A stretch of DNA of 64,000 nucleotides from Methylomicrobium sp051061015 (GTDB lineage: Bacteria > Pseudomonadota > Gammaproteobacteria > Methylococcales > Methylomonadaceae), in the NCBI GenBank assembly GCA_051061015.1, contig JBPFEG010000017.1, forward strand, positions 62,001-126,000. Reading direction: 5' to 3'. Position 1 is the first letter of the stretch; each line of letters starts with the position of its first letter. The position numbers and the translations under genes are program-made. A model generated the notes under the pieces. That model had not been told where the DNA came from, searched no databases, and saw nothing but the letters and a program-made list of their open reading frames with translations. Positions 26,297 to 37,600 of this stretch are shown one piece after another.

Positions 26297-27595
26297 ATGA
26301 ACTCCAAATATCATCGGCGGCATGAGGATCGGCACAAGAAAAACACGCGACGGGACTTCCTGAAATTGGCCTGGATCACGGCGATCGCCTGCGGAATGAC
26401 TGACGCACATTCGGCTACGAACAGAAAGGACCCGATGCCAGATCAAGACCTTTCACCTCATAAAACTGATCCCGCCTTCCAAACCATCACACTGTTCCTC
26501 TGCGGCGATGTGATGACCGGCCGAGGCATCGACCAGGTGCTGCCCTACCCGAGCGACCCACGGCTTTACGAGCCATACGCGACCTCCGCCCAGGACTACG
26601 TAAAGCTCGCGGAGAAGGTCCACGGCCCGATTCCAAAACCGGTCGACTTTGCCTATCCCTGGGGCGATGCGCTGGAAGAACTCCGGCGCACCAACCCGGA
26701 CGCCCGTATTGTTAATCTCGAAACGGCGGTGACGACCAGCCCGGAAAACTGGCCAGGAAAAGGCATCAATTACCGGATGCATCCGCGCAACATCCCCTGC
26801 CTTACCGCGGCAAAGATCGACTGCTGCGTATTGGCTAATAATCATGTGCTGGATTGGGGTTATCCGGGCCTGAAGGAAACGTTAACCACTCTGGCTGGAG
26901 CGAACCTCAAAACCACCGGCGCCGGCCTCAATCGAAAAGAAGCCGAAGCCCCGGCTATCATCGAAACGGCCGGGAAAGGCCGCGTGCTGGTATTCGGCCT
27001 CGGCGATGACAGCAGCGGTATTCCGTGGCTCTGGGATGCTCTCGATGACAGACCCGGGGTGAATCTGCTGCCGGATTTGTCCGGGGCCACGGTGCGCCAG
27101 ATCGCCGAACAGGTTTCGGAGGTTAAACGGAAAAATGATTGCGTACTGGCGTCGATTCACTGGGGCGGCAACTGGGGCTACGAGATAGCCGATGCACAAA
27201 GAGAATTTGCGCACCAACTGATAGACCAGGCCCAGGTGGACGTGGTGCACGGCCATTCCTCGCACCATCCCAAGGGCATCGAAATCTACAAGGGCAAGCC
27301 GATTTTCTATGGCAGCGGCGACTTTTTGAACGACTACGAGGGGATTGGAGGACACGAGGAGTTCCGGAACGATCTTTCGGTCATGTACTTTGTCACTCTG
27401 GACCTTGAGACAGGCAAGCTGGTCAGCCTGATCATGACGCCGATGCAAATCCGTCGCTTCCGGTTGAATAATGCTCAGCCTGACGATGTCCACTGGCTGC
27501 AACAAGTGCTGGACAGGGAGAGCCGCCTGCTGGGTGCGAAGGTCGAGTTGATCGATCAAGGCCGTCGCCTTCTAGTCACTTCAGTCAGCAAGTAA
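26297..27595 (+). CDS. CapA family protein, Tat-exported
   Basis: 432 residues. The N-terminus NTRRDFLKLAWITAIACG is a twin-arginine signal, so the protein is probably exported folded. The CapA metallophosphatase-like domain (about 58-385) shows its standard blocks: LFLCGDVMTGRGIDQ, RIVNLETAVT, CCVLANNHVLDWGYPG, ASIHWGGNWGYE, HGHSSHHPKGIEIY and GKPIFYGSGDF. CapA proteins are named for poly-gamma-glutamate capsule export but most single-gene relatives have an unproven hydrolase role in the envelope. No capB or capC is nearby. The inverted repeats at 27605-27760 follow. Confidence 0.85.
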   Translation: MNSKYHRRHEDRHKKNTRRDFLKLAWITAIACGMTDAHSATNRKDPMPDQDLSPHKTDPAFQTITLFLCGDVMTGRGIDQVLPYPSDPRLYEPYATSAQDYVKLAEKVHGPIPKPVDFAYPWGDALEELRRTNPDARIVNLETAVTTSPENWPGKGINYRMHPRNIPCLTAAKIDCCVLANNHVLDWGYPGLKETLTTLAGANLKTTGAGLNRKEAEAPAIIETAGKGRVLVFGLGDDSSGIPWLWDALDDRPGVNLLPDLSGATVRQIAEQVSEVKRKNDCVLASIHWGGNWGYEIADAQREFAHQLIDQAQVDVVHGHSSHHPKGIEIYKGKPIFYGSGDFLNDYEGIGGHEEFRNDLSVMYFVTLDLETGKLVSLIMTPMQIRRFRLNNAQPDDVHWLQQVLDRESRLLGAKVELIDQGRRLLVTSVSK

Positions 27596-27604
27596 TGCGT
27601 AGGG

Positions 27605-27760
27605 GGCGAATTAGACGCCCAATCTCGCAAGCTCCGGGCGAAGAATGGCTCTCAGCGCGTTGTAATCCGCCCTATGGGGCATTCTTTTATAGGCCGGATT
27701 ACAACGCGCCTTAAGATACAACAAAACAGAATGATCCTTCTATTGCGCGTCTAATTCGCC
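27605..27760. repeat. Nested inverted repeats after capA
   Basis: Outer arms GGCGAATTAGACGC (27605-27618) and its perfect complement (27747-27760) enclose inner arms GCGCGTTGTAATCCG (27655-27669) and complement (27695-27709). The flanks of the outer arms also match (CGTAGG against CCTTACG). The structure resembles one palindromic element inserted in another, or a compound REP unit; it may also end capA transcription. Nothing coding is inside. Confidence 0.65.
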
Positions 27761-27909
27761 TTACGGTCCTTATCATTTTTACCTTTGTACCGATAAGTTG
27801 AGTCCATGGTGGAACTTTATTTTTGTTCACCGTTGCCCAAATCCGTGGATATATTTTCTCTGCGACTTCGGCGACTCAGGTCTCTTACGGTTAGATCAGG
27901 CTCGGGTGC

Positions 27910-28233
27910 TTACTTTCCACGCGGAGATGTCAAGGCTTCTTTGCTTTTTTCGCAAGCCGCTATGGAAGCTTCTTCAGCTGCCTTCGCATGTTCCTTTGCT
28001 TGTTCCGGCTGCCGAGCATTAGCGGCGGCCTTATGATGCATTGCGGCTTGTTCATGGGCCGCAGCCGCCGCTAAATGTTTAGCGGAAGCATTTTCCGAAG
28101 CGGACAGAGTGGACCCCGGGTGTGATTGGTCAATGGGAGGTACGGCTGGCGAGCCCGTGGATTGCTCCGTAGCAGCCATACCGGCGACCGGCAAGGCCAT
28201 AAGCACAATGGATAAAATGGTGAATTTCTTCAT
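27910..28233 (-). CDS. Small exported alanine/histidine-rich helical protein
   Basis: 107 residues from the ATG at 28233 (MKKFTILS), which has GGAG nine bases upstream; an ATG five codons earlier is less likely. Residues 1-20 form a signal peptide ending near GMAA. The mature part is Ala-, Glu- and His-rich (HLAAAAAHEQAAMHHKAAAN, AKEHAKAAEEASIAACEKS) and probably forms a long helix or helical pair in the periplasm, with a single cysteine. Similar small proteins occur in many proteobacteria without known function; metal or water-stress binding is only a guess. Confidence 0.6.
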   Translation of the reverse strand: MKKFTILSIVLMALPVAGMAATEQSTGSPAVPPIDQSHPGSTLSASENASAKHLAAAAAHEQAAMHHKAAANARQPEQAKEHAKAAEEASIAACEKSKEALTSPRGK

Positions 28234-29072
28234 GGTCGAACTCCTCATATTACTGATTTCAAGCTGTTTAGCCGCTATACCCTCATTTTTCCCGAGCCGA
28301 TGACCCAGGAATAACTCCGGTAACTGTACGATTCGTAAGCGGCAAAACCGGATAGGGATTCAGGCGAAGCTCCAGCAGAGTTTTTCGTTCTGCAGCCCGT
28401 GGGCAAATCGTTTCGATCAAGAACCCAGCCTGGGGGCATGTCAACGCCTTATAACCACCCTAGCCGCAAAACGAGCCGCAGTCGGTACGCTAGCATACCT
28501 ATAAGTCCAATGGATTTTGTAGGCAGATAGGGAGCTATTCCCAATCGATGGTGAATGTCGAGGCTTGAATTTTGAGTTCGGACAACTTTTCCCTATCTTG
28601 ATGTGTCGGTTAAAAAAACGGGTCACGAGTATCAGTCCCAGCAATCTTCCGTGCGGCACCGTACAGACCGAGCTGGATATTAATGCTGTGATTGAGCTTG
28701 CATGATGCGACGCCTGTTCTCGATAGCGAAGTTTGTTTTCTCCGACGTTTTTGAGAAGGCGAGTCCCTTTATGGTGTTTGTCGTACCTTTAAAAAACCCC
28801 ACATCAAGTTACTCGTCCATGAAAACGATAAATGAGTGCATGCAAAATAAAGGATTCCTAGATTTCTTCCGATAACCTGTCTATCCGCTCTTCTCGGACT
28901 GGCGGATTGCGGGTAAGAAGAAAAAGCCGAATAATCAGCTTGAAGGCGCAAAAGAGCCGGCAATCAATAAAGCTGAATCAGGGCAATAGAAATAGCCAAG
29001 AGTCAGCATAATGTAAAATCTTATAAAAATCAGTATATTACTCTAATTTATGAGCGCAGCAGATAAAGAATC
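28234..29072. other. 839-base region without a supported gene
   Basis: Small frames on the minus strand (28441-28659 and 28769-28963) resemble nothing known and lack ribosome sites. A plus-strand stretch near 28770-28830 reads HIKLLVHENDK in one frame, vaguely like IS66 TnpB, but breaks at once. The region may be decayed mobile DNA; the neighbouring genes to the right are also decayed. Confidence 0.3.
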
Positions 29073-30205
29073 ATGGTTTATTCACGATTGAAAGCGGTTC
29101 TTGGCGTCATGCTATGGCGCACATCTTTTGCGCAAGCCACAACTCCGGATGACACTTACATTGCCGGCTATGCCGCCGGGGTGTTAAAACAAAGCTTAAA
29201 GCTTGATATGCCGTCATTAATGGTAAAGGATGGCGTCATTACTTTGCCGGTAGCCGGCCTGAAAGCCGACGACCGGACCAAAGCGGTACAGCTATTAGCG
29301 GAAATCCCCGGAGTTAATGCGGTAAAAACAACGGCAACCACCGGCAAAAGCCTACGGACGCCGCTATAAGGCCTGTCCAGGTTCCCGCTGATGAGACTGT
29401 GTCGGCAGCTGAATCCATTATTTTACCCACCGGGCTTCTGCCGGCAGGTCATTTATTCAAGCCTTTATTGGCGGATCCGCGCTGGGCTCATTTCTCGGCG
29501 GCTTACCGCAATTATCAGAGCAACAATTTTGATGGAAGAGATATAGCCTCCGTAAGCTTCGGTGAAACGATACCGATCTACCGCAGTTACTGCGGACACT
29601 CCACGGTTCAATGGGAAGCAGGGCTTCAGGCCGGAGTCTTTAGCGATTTCAATTTGGATGCCTCATCGTCCGATTTGGTCAATACCGATTTTATTGCCTC
29701 AATCTATTCGAGTATTCGAACAGGGCAATTTTCCGCTTTCGGCCGAATTTATCATCAGAGCTCGCATCTTGGCGACGAATTTCTGCTGCGAAAGATAGAC
29801 ACTAAATTCGAACGTATAAACCTCAGTTACGAAGGCGTGGATCTGAGGCTCTCTTATGAGCTTCCCTTTGGCGTGCGACTCTATGGCGGCGGAGGCGGTC
29901 TGTTCCATACAGAACCCTCAACGCTTAAATCGTGGTCGGTACAATACGGCGTTGAGTTTCGAAGCCCTTGGCGCATCGATGTTGCCTCAATGCGGCCTAT
30001 CGTTGCAGTTGATATCTAGAATTTTGAAGAAAATGACTGGAATACGGATGTATCGGCCAGAGCAGGCGTTGAATTCGATAATTTACAAGTCCTGGGCCGG
30101 AAACTTCAGATTCTGGTGGAATATTATAACGGTTTCACTCCCAGCGGGCAGTTTTATAAAGATAAAGTGGAATATATCGGCTTGGGAGCGCATTATCACT
30201 TCTAA
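29073..30205 (+). pseudogene. BON-DUF1207 outer-membrane-type protein gene, frameshifted and nonsense-mutated
   Basis: First part (29073-29369): a signal-like start and a BON-type domain, PDDTYIAGYAAGVLKQSL and DGVITLPVAGLKADDRT, ending at a TAA in the linker. Second part in another frame (readable from about 29351): AAESIILPTGLLPAGHLFKP and ADPRWAHFSAAYRNY, the DUF1207 signature, through beta-strand-rich sequence to VAVDI, where TAG at 30017 interrupts. The same frame then continues NFEENDWNTDVSARAGVEF to GLGAHYHF and a TAA at 30203, a normal barrel C-terminus ending in Phe. So one gene of about 375 codons carries one frameshift and one CAG- or AAG-to-TAG change. Function of DUF1207 is unknown. 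Confidence 0.7.
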
Positions 30206-30292
30206 CCATGAGGGCTTAATCAGGTTTTTGCAATCGACAAGCCCTTATCTTTCCGCCTCACGACGAGCCGGATTTTCATGGAGGTAATCATT

Positions 30293-30514
30293 ATGAATAC
30301 AATCAAAGTCCTGGCAATAATTTTGATTATAGCGGGCATACTGGGATTGGTGTACGGCAATTTTACCTATACCAAAGAGACACAGGAAGCCAAGTTGGGA
30401 CCATTAGAATTAACGGTTAAGGATACCCAGACCGTTAATATTCCTGTTTGGGCGGGTGTAACAGCCATAGTAACCGGTGGCGCCCTCTTGCTTTTTGCAA
30501 GCAGGAAAAGCTAA
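30293..30514 (+). CDS. Small two-helix inner membrane protein
   Basis: 73 residues starting at the ATG at 30293, with GGAGG eight bases upstream. Residues 5-24 (VLAIILIIAGILGLVYGNF) and 53-70 (VWAGVTAIVTGGALLLFAS) are membrane helices joined by a conserved-looking loop, YTKETQEAKLGPLELTVKD. The pattern is that of a widespread small proteobacterial membrane protein of unknown function, often found with CsbD, DUF3309 and similar stress genes, as here with DUF3309 downstream. Confidence 0.75.
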   Translation: MNTIKVLAIILIIAGILGLVYGNFTYTKETQEAKLGPLELTVKDTQTVNIPVWAGVTAIVTGGALLLFASRKS

Positions 30515-30518
30515 AAAC

Positions 30519-31040
30519 CTATTGCAAGGAATACTGCAAAGGAATTTGAAGCAAGGTCAACTCGTTCGCAGAGAGCCGGTCCAGCTAAAGCAGCCACCGG
30601 CACAGTTGCCGGTTCACCGAATGAGGGTAATGGCCGACCGCCATAGGCTCCATCTGGGTAATCAGGGTCTGGGTAGAGCGCAGCAGCAAATGAGGCCGCG
30701 GACAGTAACGGTTGAATTGCGGCAACAGTAGATGTACCAGCCGATAAGCTTAGCCGGCGCTCTGTCCGACGGGCCCATTCGTAATGATTTGACTGCCCAT
30801 AAAGAGCGCGACGCCGATGATACCTTCATCGCTGACCACGACGATGAAGGCTGACGCCATTTCCTATGACATATATCAGCGATACGATGCAGGTCATGGG
30901 GAAATAGGCATAACGCACGTCTCCCGACTCGTAAAGAATATGGCCGAGCGGCATCGTGATGTGTTCCAGATGGGAAAATGCGCTCGTATACGTCTGCGGC
31001 TAGGATGTCGGGGAGATGATTTATGTATGTTACCGTACCG
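30519..31040 (-). pseudogene. Remnant of a Crp/Fnr family transcriptional regulator
   Basis: On the minus strand, three frames together spell a cyclic-nucleotide-binding regulator: NHLPDILAADVYERIFP (about 31024), then after a slip HLEHITMPLGHILYESGD and YAYFPMTCIVSLIYVIGNG, then after a second slip AFIVVVSDEGIIGVALFMGS, followed by a TAA, AYRLVHLLLPQFNRY, STQTLITQMEPMAVGHYPHS, VNRQLCRWLL, a TAG, and LDRLSANELTLLQ. The C-terminal helix-turn-helix is missing. The gene is long dead, with at least two frameshifts and two stop codons. Confidence 0.7.
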
Positions 31041-31306
31041 ACGGCGCCTAATGTTGTGGTTAAGCTATTTTTTATCCTCTGCAACGGTAATCAAAGGACT
31101 TACCGAACCCAAAACAACTCCATGTTGACCACTTCCATTCGTGACAACAAACGTAACAAGGACATATGGAGCATTGCACTGTGAGAGGTGGAATACGGGC
31201 TATTTACAATTGACGCTATGACACCAAAGCCGAGCCACAAAGGCAAGGCCACGCTGTTGTGGAACCGTTTTCAGTTTAACACTCTTTGTCTAACAGGAGA
31301 GTTACC

Positions 31307-31465
31307 ATGTCAGTCGGCACAATTTTACTCATTATTCTTATCCTGCTTCTGATTGGCGTAATTCCAGTCTGGCCGCATAGCCGGAGCTGGGGTTATGGAC
31401 CGAGTGGCGGGCTCGGGACATTGCTGATCATCTTACTGGTTCTGGTCTTACTGGGCATCATATAG
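31307..31465 (+). CDS. DUF3309 family small membrane protein
   Basis: 52 residues beginning MSVGTILLIILILLLIG, then the hallmark loop PVWPHSRSWGYGPSGGLG, then a second helix LLIILLVLVLLGII. This is the standard DUF3309 architecture: two membrane helices around a Trp/Gly-rich turn. AGGAGA lies nine bases before the ATG. Function unknown; genes of this family are usually expressed under general or desiccation stress, which is knowledge of the family and not visible here. Confidence 0.88.
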   Translation: MSVGTILLIILILLLIGVIPVWPHSRSWGYGPSGGLGTLLIILLVLVLLGII

Positions 31466-31602
31466 CCTTGAAATTATACCGTTCCGTTTTCACTTTCTGA
31501 GTCAAAGCCGATATGAGTTGCCTCATTCCAGTTTGAGAAAGACTTTGGTCGCTTTGCTAGGCAGGAAGCTAAATTTTCTATTTAGGCTCGGAGAATAAAC
31601 CC

Positions 31603-34600
31603 ATGGCGAAACGGCGAGAACAAAGACGACACGCGAGAGTCGATCATCCGGGAAATGATGAGACGCCTATCCGGTTCGAAGTATTCAGCACCGAACGGCT
31701 AGAGCAGCATGCCGTTAGTCTGGCGCAGGCGCAAAAAGTCAGCAGCAGCATGCAGGGACGAAAACTGATCCCGAGGGTGAAAGAAAATAACCGGGTGCTG
31801 CTCGATGCCTATGAAGCTGTCGCCAAGGCGGTAAGTCAGCAACACGCCATCACCCCGGCAGCGGAATGGCTGCTGGATAATTTTCATGTAATCGAAGAAC
31901 AGATCTGCGACATCCACGTCGATTTTCCCGAGAATTATTACCGGGAACTGCCCAAGCTGGCCGACGGCGACCTCGCGGGCTTTCCCCGAGTCTACGGCAT
32001 CGCCTGGGCCTTGGTGGCCCATACCGACAGCCGCTTTTCCCCGGAGCTTCTGACGCTTTTCGTGCAGGCCTACCAAAGCGTCGATCCTCTTACCCTTGGT
32101 GAACTCTGGGCGATACCGAGTACTTTACGCGTGTTGCTGATCGAAAATCTGCGCCGTCTGGCGGTTCGAATCATGCGTTCTCAAACCGGCCGCCGACTGG
32201 CAGACGAGTTCGTCGATCAGATGGAACAAATCCTCACTCAGACCGATAAACCGGAACAGCCATTTCCTCCGGCGGTATTGCCCGCGGCTCCGCTGCGGCA
32301 ATCTTATGCAGTACAGATATTGCAGCGCTTGCACGACCCGCATCCGGGCGCCGAATTCTCCGTCGACTTCCTGAATGAATGGCTCAGCGAGCAAGGCGTC
32401 AGCCTGGATGAAATCGTTCATCGGGAACACGCCGACCAGATCGCCGACAATCTGACGGTCCGTAACATCATCCTCAGCATGCGTGCCATTTCCGCTTTCG
32501 AATGGCCACGCTTCGTCGAGGAGGCAAGCCTGGTGGATGAGCACCTTCGCACTCACGAAGGCTACGGGAAAATGGATTTTCTGACACGCGACCGCTATCG
32601 CCATGCGATAGAGGAACTAGGCAAACGCTCACCGCAGTCTGAGGTGGAGATCGCCCGCCGCGTGATCGACAAGGTTCAGCGCGCCGGTGAACACTATTCA
32701 GCCGAGGCACGACAGGTGGATCCGGGCTTCTACTTGATCGGAGCCGGCCGGTATGCATTCGAAAAGGAAGTCGATTATCGCCCTTCGTTCAAACAATGGC
32801 TGCTGCGCACCTATGTCGCCTGCGCCGGCCTCGCTTATGCGGGGAGTCTTGTCTTATTGACATTGCTCCTGCTAGCGCTTCTTTTGAACGCAAGCATTAC
32901 GGCAGGGGTTGACGGATTTCCACTGTTCCTGATTGCCTTATTCGCTGTGTTTCCCGCCTCGGATATTGCGGTCGACCTCGTTAACCGGCTTATTATTGCA
33001 GGCCTTCCGCCGACCCACCTGCCGCGGCTAGAACTCAAGGAGGGTGTGCCCGAGGCACTGAGTACGTTTATCGTCGTGCCGACCATGTTGATGAACGAAA
33101 CCGGGATAAAAGAACAGATCGAGCAGATGGAGATCCGCTATCTGTCCAATCTGGACGGCCAGGTGCGCTTTGCCTTGTTATCGGATTGGTGCGATGCGGA
33201 GCGTGAAACGATGCCGAGCGATGCCCGGTTGTTAACACTAGCCGTTGATGGGGTGGCGGCGCTCAACGCCAAATACGGAGGAGAACAACGATTCTTTGTT
33301 TTTCACCGCAAACGCTTGTGGAATCCATGTGAAGGCAAGTGGATGGGCTGGGAACGCAAACGAGGCAAGCTGCATGAGTTTAACCGCTTGCTGCGGGGTG
33401 CTGCAGATACGTCCTTTCTGCCGATAGAAGGCAAGCCGGCGGCCGCACCTTCGGGTGTCCGGTATGTGATTACGCTGGATGACGATACGAAGCTCCCCAT
33501 GGGCAGTGTAGCCCAGTTGGTAGGGGTAGCCGCCCATCCACTGAACCGCCCGGTGATCGATTTAAGCTCAGGGTGTGTTGTGGACGGCTACAGTATCCTC
33601 CAGCCGCGCGTGACGCCTACCCTGCCCCAGCGTCAGGAACGCACGACGTTTCATCGGATTTTTGCCGGCGCCTCCGGCACCGACGCTTACGCCAGCACCG
33701 TATCCGAACTTTATCAGGACCTCTTCGGATTGGGCACCTATAGCGGCAAAGGCTTATATGATGTGGATGCGTTTGAAACGGCTCTGACGGGGCGCGTGCC
33801 GGAAAACACTCAGCTCAGTCATGATTTGTTTGAGAGCGTATTCGCGCGTTGCGCGCTGGTGAGCGATATCGAGTTTTTTGAGGAATTTCCTTCCCATGCA
33901 GAGGTTGCGGCATCGCGGCAGCATCGTTGGGCGCGTGGCGATTGGCAGCTGTTACCCTGGATTTTCGGTCCTCGCGGCAAGGATATGCCCATGATCGGGC
34001 GCTGGAAGATGATCGACAACCTGCGCCGCTCTCTATCTGCACCGGGAGCTTTTTCTACACTGGTCGCAGCCTTGGCTATCCCGAATGCCCCCCACGGGAT
34101 TCTGGTGGGTTTCGTACTGACCGCGTTGGCTTTTCCCGCTCTTCTGTCCATGACAAGCGGATTCGCGGGGCCACGGCGAGGTACTTCGTGGGTGTCTCAT
34201 CTTCGCGCAATGGGGGAGAATTTATTATGGGGGTTGGGCAGCAGTCTGGTGCAGCTGACTTTACTTGCCCAGCATGCCTGGCAGATGACGGATGCTATCG
34301 TCAGCACCTTAGTGCGGTTGTTCATTACCCGGCGTCGATTGCTGACATGGACCACTAACCTGCAGGCAAAGGCAGCGACCAGCCACACGATGAAGAATCT
34401 GATCCGCCCCCTCAGCGTCTCCTCTACGGTCGCCATTGCCTCCGGTATCGTAGTCGTGCTTTTCAATCCGGCCGGAATCAGATTTGCTACCCCCCTTCTG
34501 CTGTTATGGTGGATGGCGCCGGTCATCGCCCGCGCGTTGAGCCTTCCGCCCAAACTGGACCGGGCGGAAACGCTACAGCCCGAAGATTGCGTTCAACTTC

Positions 34601-37600
34601 GCTTGGTCGGAAGGCGTATCTGGCGATTTTTCACGACCTTCGTGACCGAGGAGGAACACTATTTGCCTCCCGATAACTTTCAGGAAACGCCGCACCCCGT
34701 TGTTGCCCATCGCAGTTCGCCGACCAATTTCGGTCTGTATCTGTTGTCCGTGGTCACTGCGCGGGATTTTGGCTGGATTGGGTTGATCGATACTGTCGAC
34801 CGACTCGAGGCTACATTGAAGACCCTTAATGCGCTGCCGCGGCTGCACGGTCATTTTTACAACTGGTACGATACCAGCGACCTGCACATGCTGGAACCTC
34901 CCTATATTTCGACCGTGGACAGCGGCAACCTGGCAGCGCATTTGCTCGCACTGGCTCAGACATGCCGAGAAACGTTGAGGCGGCCGCTTTTATTCTCCAC
35001 TGCGGTGACGGGGCTTGCAGATACGCATCGGCTGCTGATGGATTCGCTCGCCAATATTATCGATGACCGCCGTACGCTCACCGTGAGTCTGAAAGAGCTG
35101 CGACAAAAAAGCGCCGTGCTCGGCGAGCTTTTGGAAAGTCATCCTGTCGATTACGCCGGATGGAGCCGCCTGTGGAAGGAATTGACACTTTGCGTTGACA
35201 CGCTACAGGATCTCGCACGCACCTATGCGGCTGAACGGGGCGACTCCCGAGACAGCGAAGTGCTGGCGTGGGTGACATTGTTACGGGACGACATCCATTC
35301 CCACCTACGCGATGTGGATTACCTGGTTCCCTGGATACATTTTGCAGATCGCCTCGAGTCGTGGGCTGAAACGGAGGTGCAGCGCCTTCACCTGGAGGCG
35401 TTTCAAAAAGAGTTGAGCATGCAGGCTCACCTGTGTGACTTTTCCGACAGCTATGCCCTGGCTTTAGCCCATCTTGAGGCATCACCGCTCGGCCCGTTGG
35501 CATTGCCGGGCGATGTGGAAACACTGAGGATGATGCTCCAACGCGCGGGTGACAGAGCCGAAGCACTCACGGAGCGTCTGGAAAACCTGGCGACTCAGAT
35601 GGACGCCCTCTTCCATGAAATGGACTTCCGCTTCCTTTATGACGAGGCGCGGCACATGTTTGCACTCGGTTACCGGGTGGCGGAAGGGGCGCTTGACGAC
35701 AGCTATTACGATCTGCTGGCCTCCGAAGCTCGCCTTTCCAGTTTCATTGCGATCGCCAAGCGCGATGTGCCGAGCATACACTGGTTCCATCTTGGGCGCA
35801 GGGTAACACGCGCTATGCATGGCTCCGTGCTGTTATCGTGGTCGGGATCGATGTTTGAATATCTGATGCCGTCTCTGGTGACCTATACCCCGCGTTACAG
35901 TCTGCTCGATCAGACCTGCCGACTGGTCGTGAAGCGCCAAATCGAATATGGCAACGAACGCGGCGTGCCCTGGGGAGTTTCCGAATCAGCTTTCAATGTC
36001 CGCGACCTTTTCTTCACTTACCAGTATTCGGCTTTTGGGGTACCCGGTTTGGGAATGAAACGTGGCCTTGGCGAGGATCTGGTCATTGCTCCCTACGCGA
36101 CGGCCTTGGCTTCAATGTATTTTCCGCATGCGGCCGTGGAAAACTTCGAAAGATTGAAAAAGGAGGGGGCCTTGGGCCCTTTCGGATTCTATGAAGCCCT
36201 GGATTTCACTCCGATCCGGCTTGCCGAGGGTCAGAGGGTAGCAATGGTGCGCTGTTACATGGCCCACCACCAGGGTATGTCCCTGGTCGCCTTCGCCAAT
36301 GCAGTCCACGACGGCAGAATGCGTCATCGCTTTCACCGCTCCCCGCAGATCCACGCAGCCGAGCTATTGCTGCAGGAACGTATTCCCCGGAAGGCAGACA
36401 CCACCATCCTGCCGTTCCACCAGGAACTTGCCGAAACCAAGGAGTCGGTGCAGCCGCCTGTCCGGCGTGTGCCTTCGCCCACTGCTTCGATTCCTTCCAC
36501 GCACCTGCTCTCCAATGGGCGTTATGCGGTGATGGTCACCGCCGCCGGCTCGGGCTACAGCCTTTGCCAGAACCTGGCAGTGACACGCTGGCGCGAAGAC
36601 GTAACGCGGGATGCCTGGGGCAGTTATCTCTATCTGCGTGATATTGAAAGCGGCCAAGTCTGGTCCGCAGGTTATCAGCCGACGATCTGGGCACCCGATC
36701 AATACGAGGTCTTTTTTGCCGAGGATCGCGCCCGTATCAGCCGCCGGGATGGTACCTTGGTCAGCACGCTGGAGATCGTTGTTTCGCCCGAGGATGATGC
36801 GGAAATCCGCCGCCTGAGCCTGACCAACAACGGGAGGCAGGCGCGGGAAATCGAGATCACTTCCTACGCAGAGATCGTACTTGCCCCCATTGCAGCTGAC
36901 ATCGCGCACCCTGCTTTTTCCAATCTATTCGTCCATACTGAATTTTTTCCCTCGGCATGCGCACTGATTGCGCAGCGGCGCCAGCGCGCGACTGACGATC
37001 CGAATATGCTGGCGGCGCATGTACTGGCCTGTAGCGGAAGCGGAGAAGGCCTCCAATACGAAACCGACCGGGCCCGTTTTATCGGACGTGGAAATACGCT
37101 GCGGGAACCGATCGCGGTGATGGATGGCCGCCCTCTTAGCAACACGGTTGGCTCTGTCCTCGATCCGATATTCAGTTTGCGTGCAAGGATTCGCATCGAG
37201 GCAGGCGCAACCGAACACGTGACGTTCACGACCCTGATCGCCGCCTCACGCCCGGCACTGGAGGAGTTAGCCTACAAATACCACAATGTGGCTGTATTTG
37301 ACCGCGTGTCTTCCCTGGCGTGGACTCACGCCCATGTCCAACTGCATTATCTTCGTACCAAACCGGAAGAGGCCCAGCTTTTCCAGGATCTGGCCAACCG
37401 CCTGGTCTATGTCGATCCCTCGCTGCGACCTTCGGGCAAGTTGATGCAGATGAATAACTTAAATGTTACCTCCCTATGGCGGCACGGTATCTCCGGCGAT
37501 CGCCCGATCGTGTTGCTGCGCATATCAGAGCCGGAAGACCGGGCGATCGTCGAACAATTGCTGCGCGCTCACGAGTACTGGCGCATAAAAGGGCTCGCTG

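Noticed and set aside
28770..28830. Possible IS66 TnpB remnant (HIKLLVHENDK)
   Set aside because: The match is about ten residues long and followed at once by stops; too weak to call a mobile element.
30017..30019. Recoded TAG (amber read-through) in the DUF1207 gene
   Set aside because: The same gene also has a frameshift further upstream, so simple decay is the better explanation.
30662..31084. 140-codon minus-strand frame
   Set aside because: It is one frame of the decayed Crp/Fnr gene and not a protein in its own right, apart from the segment NHLPDILAADVYERIFP.
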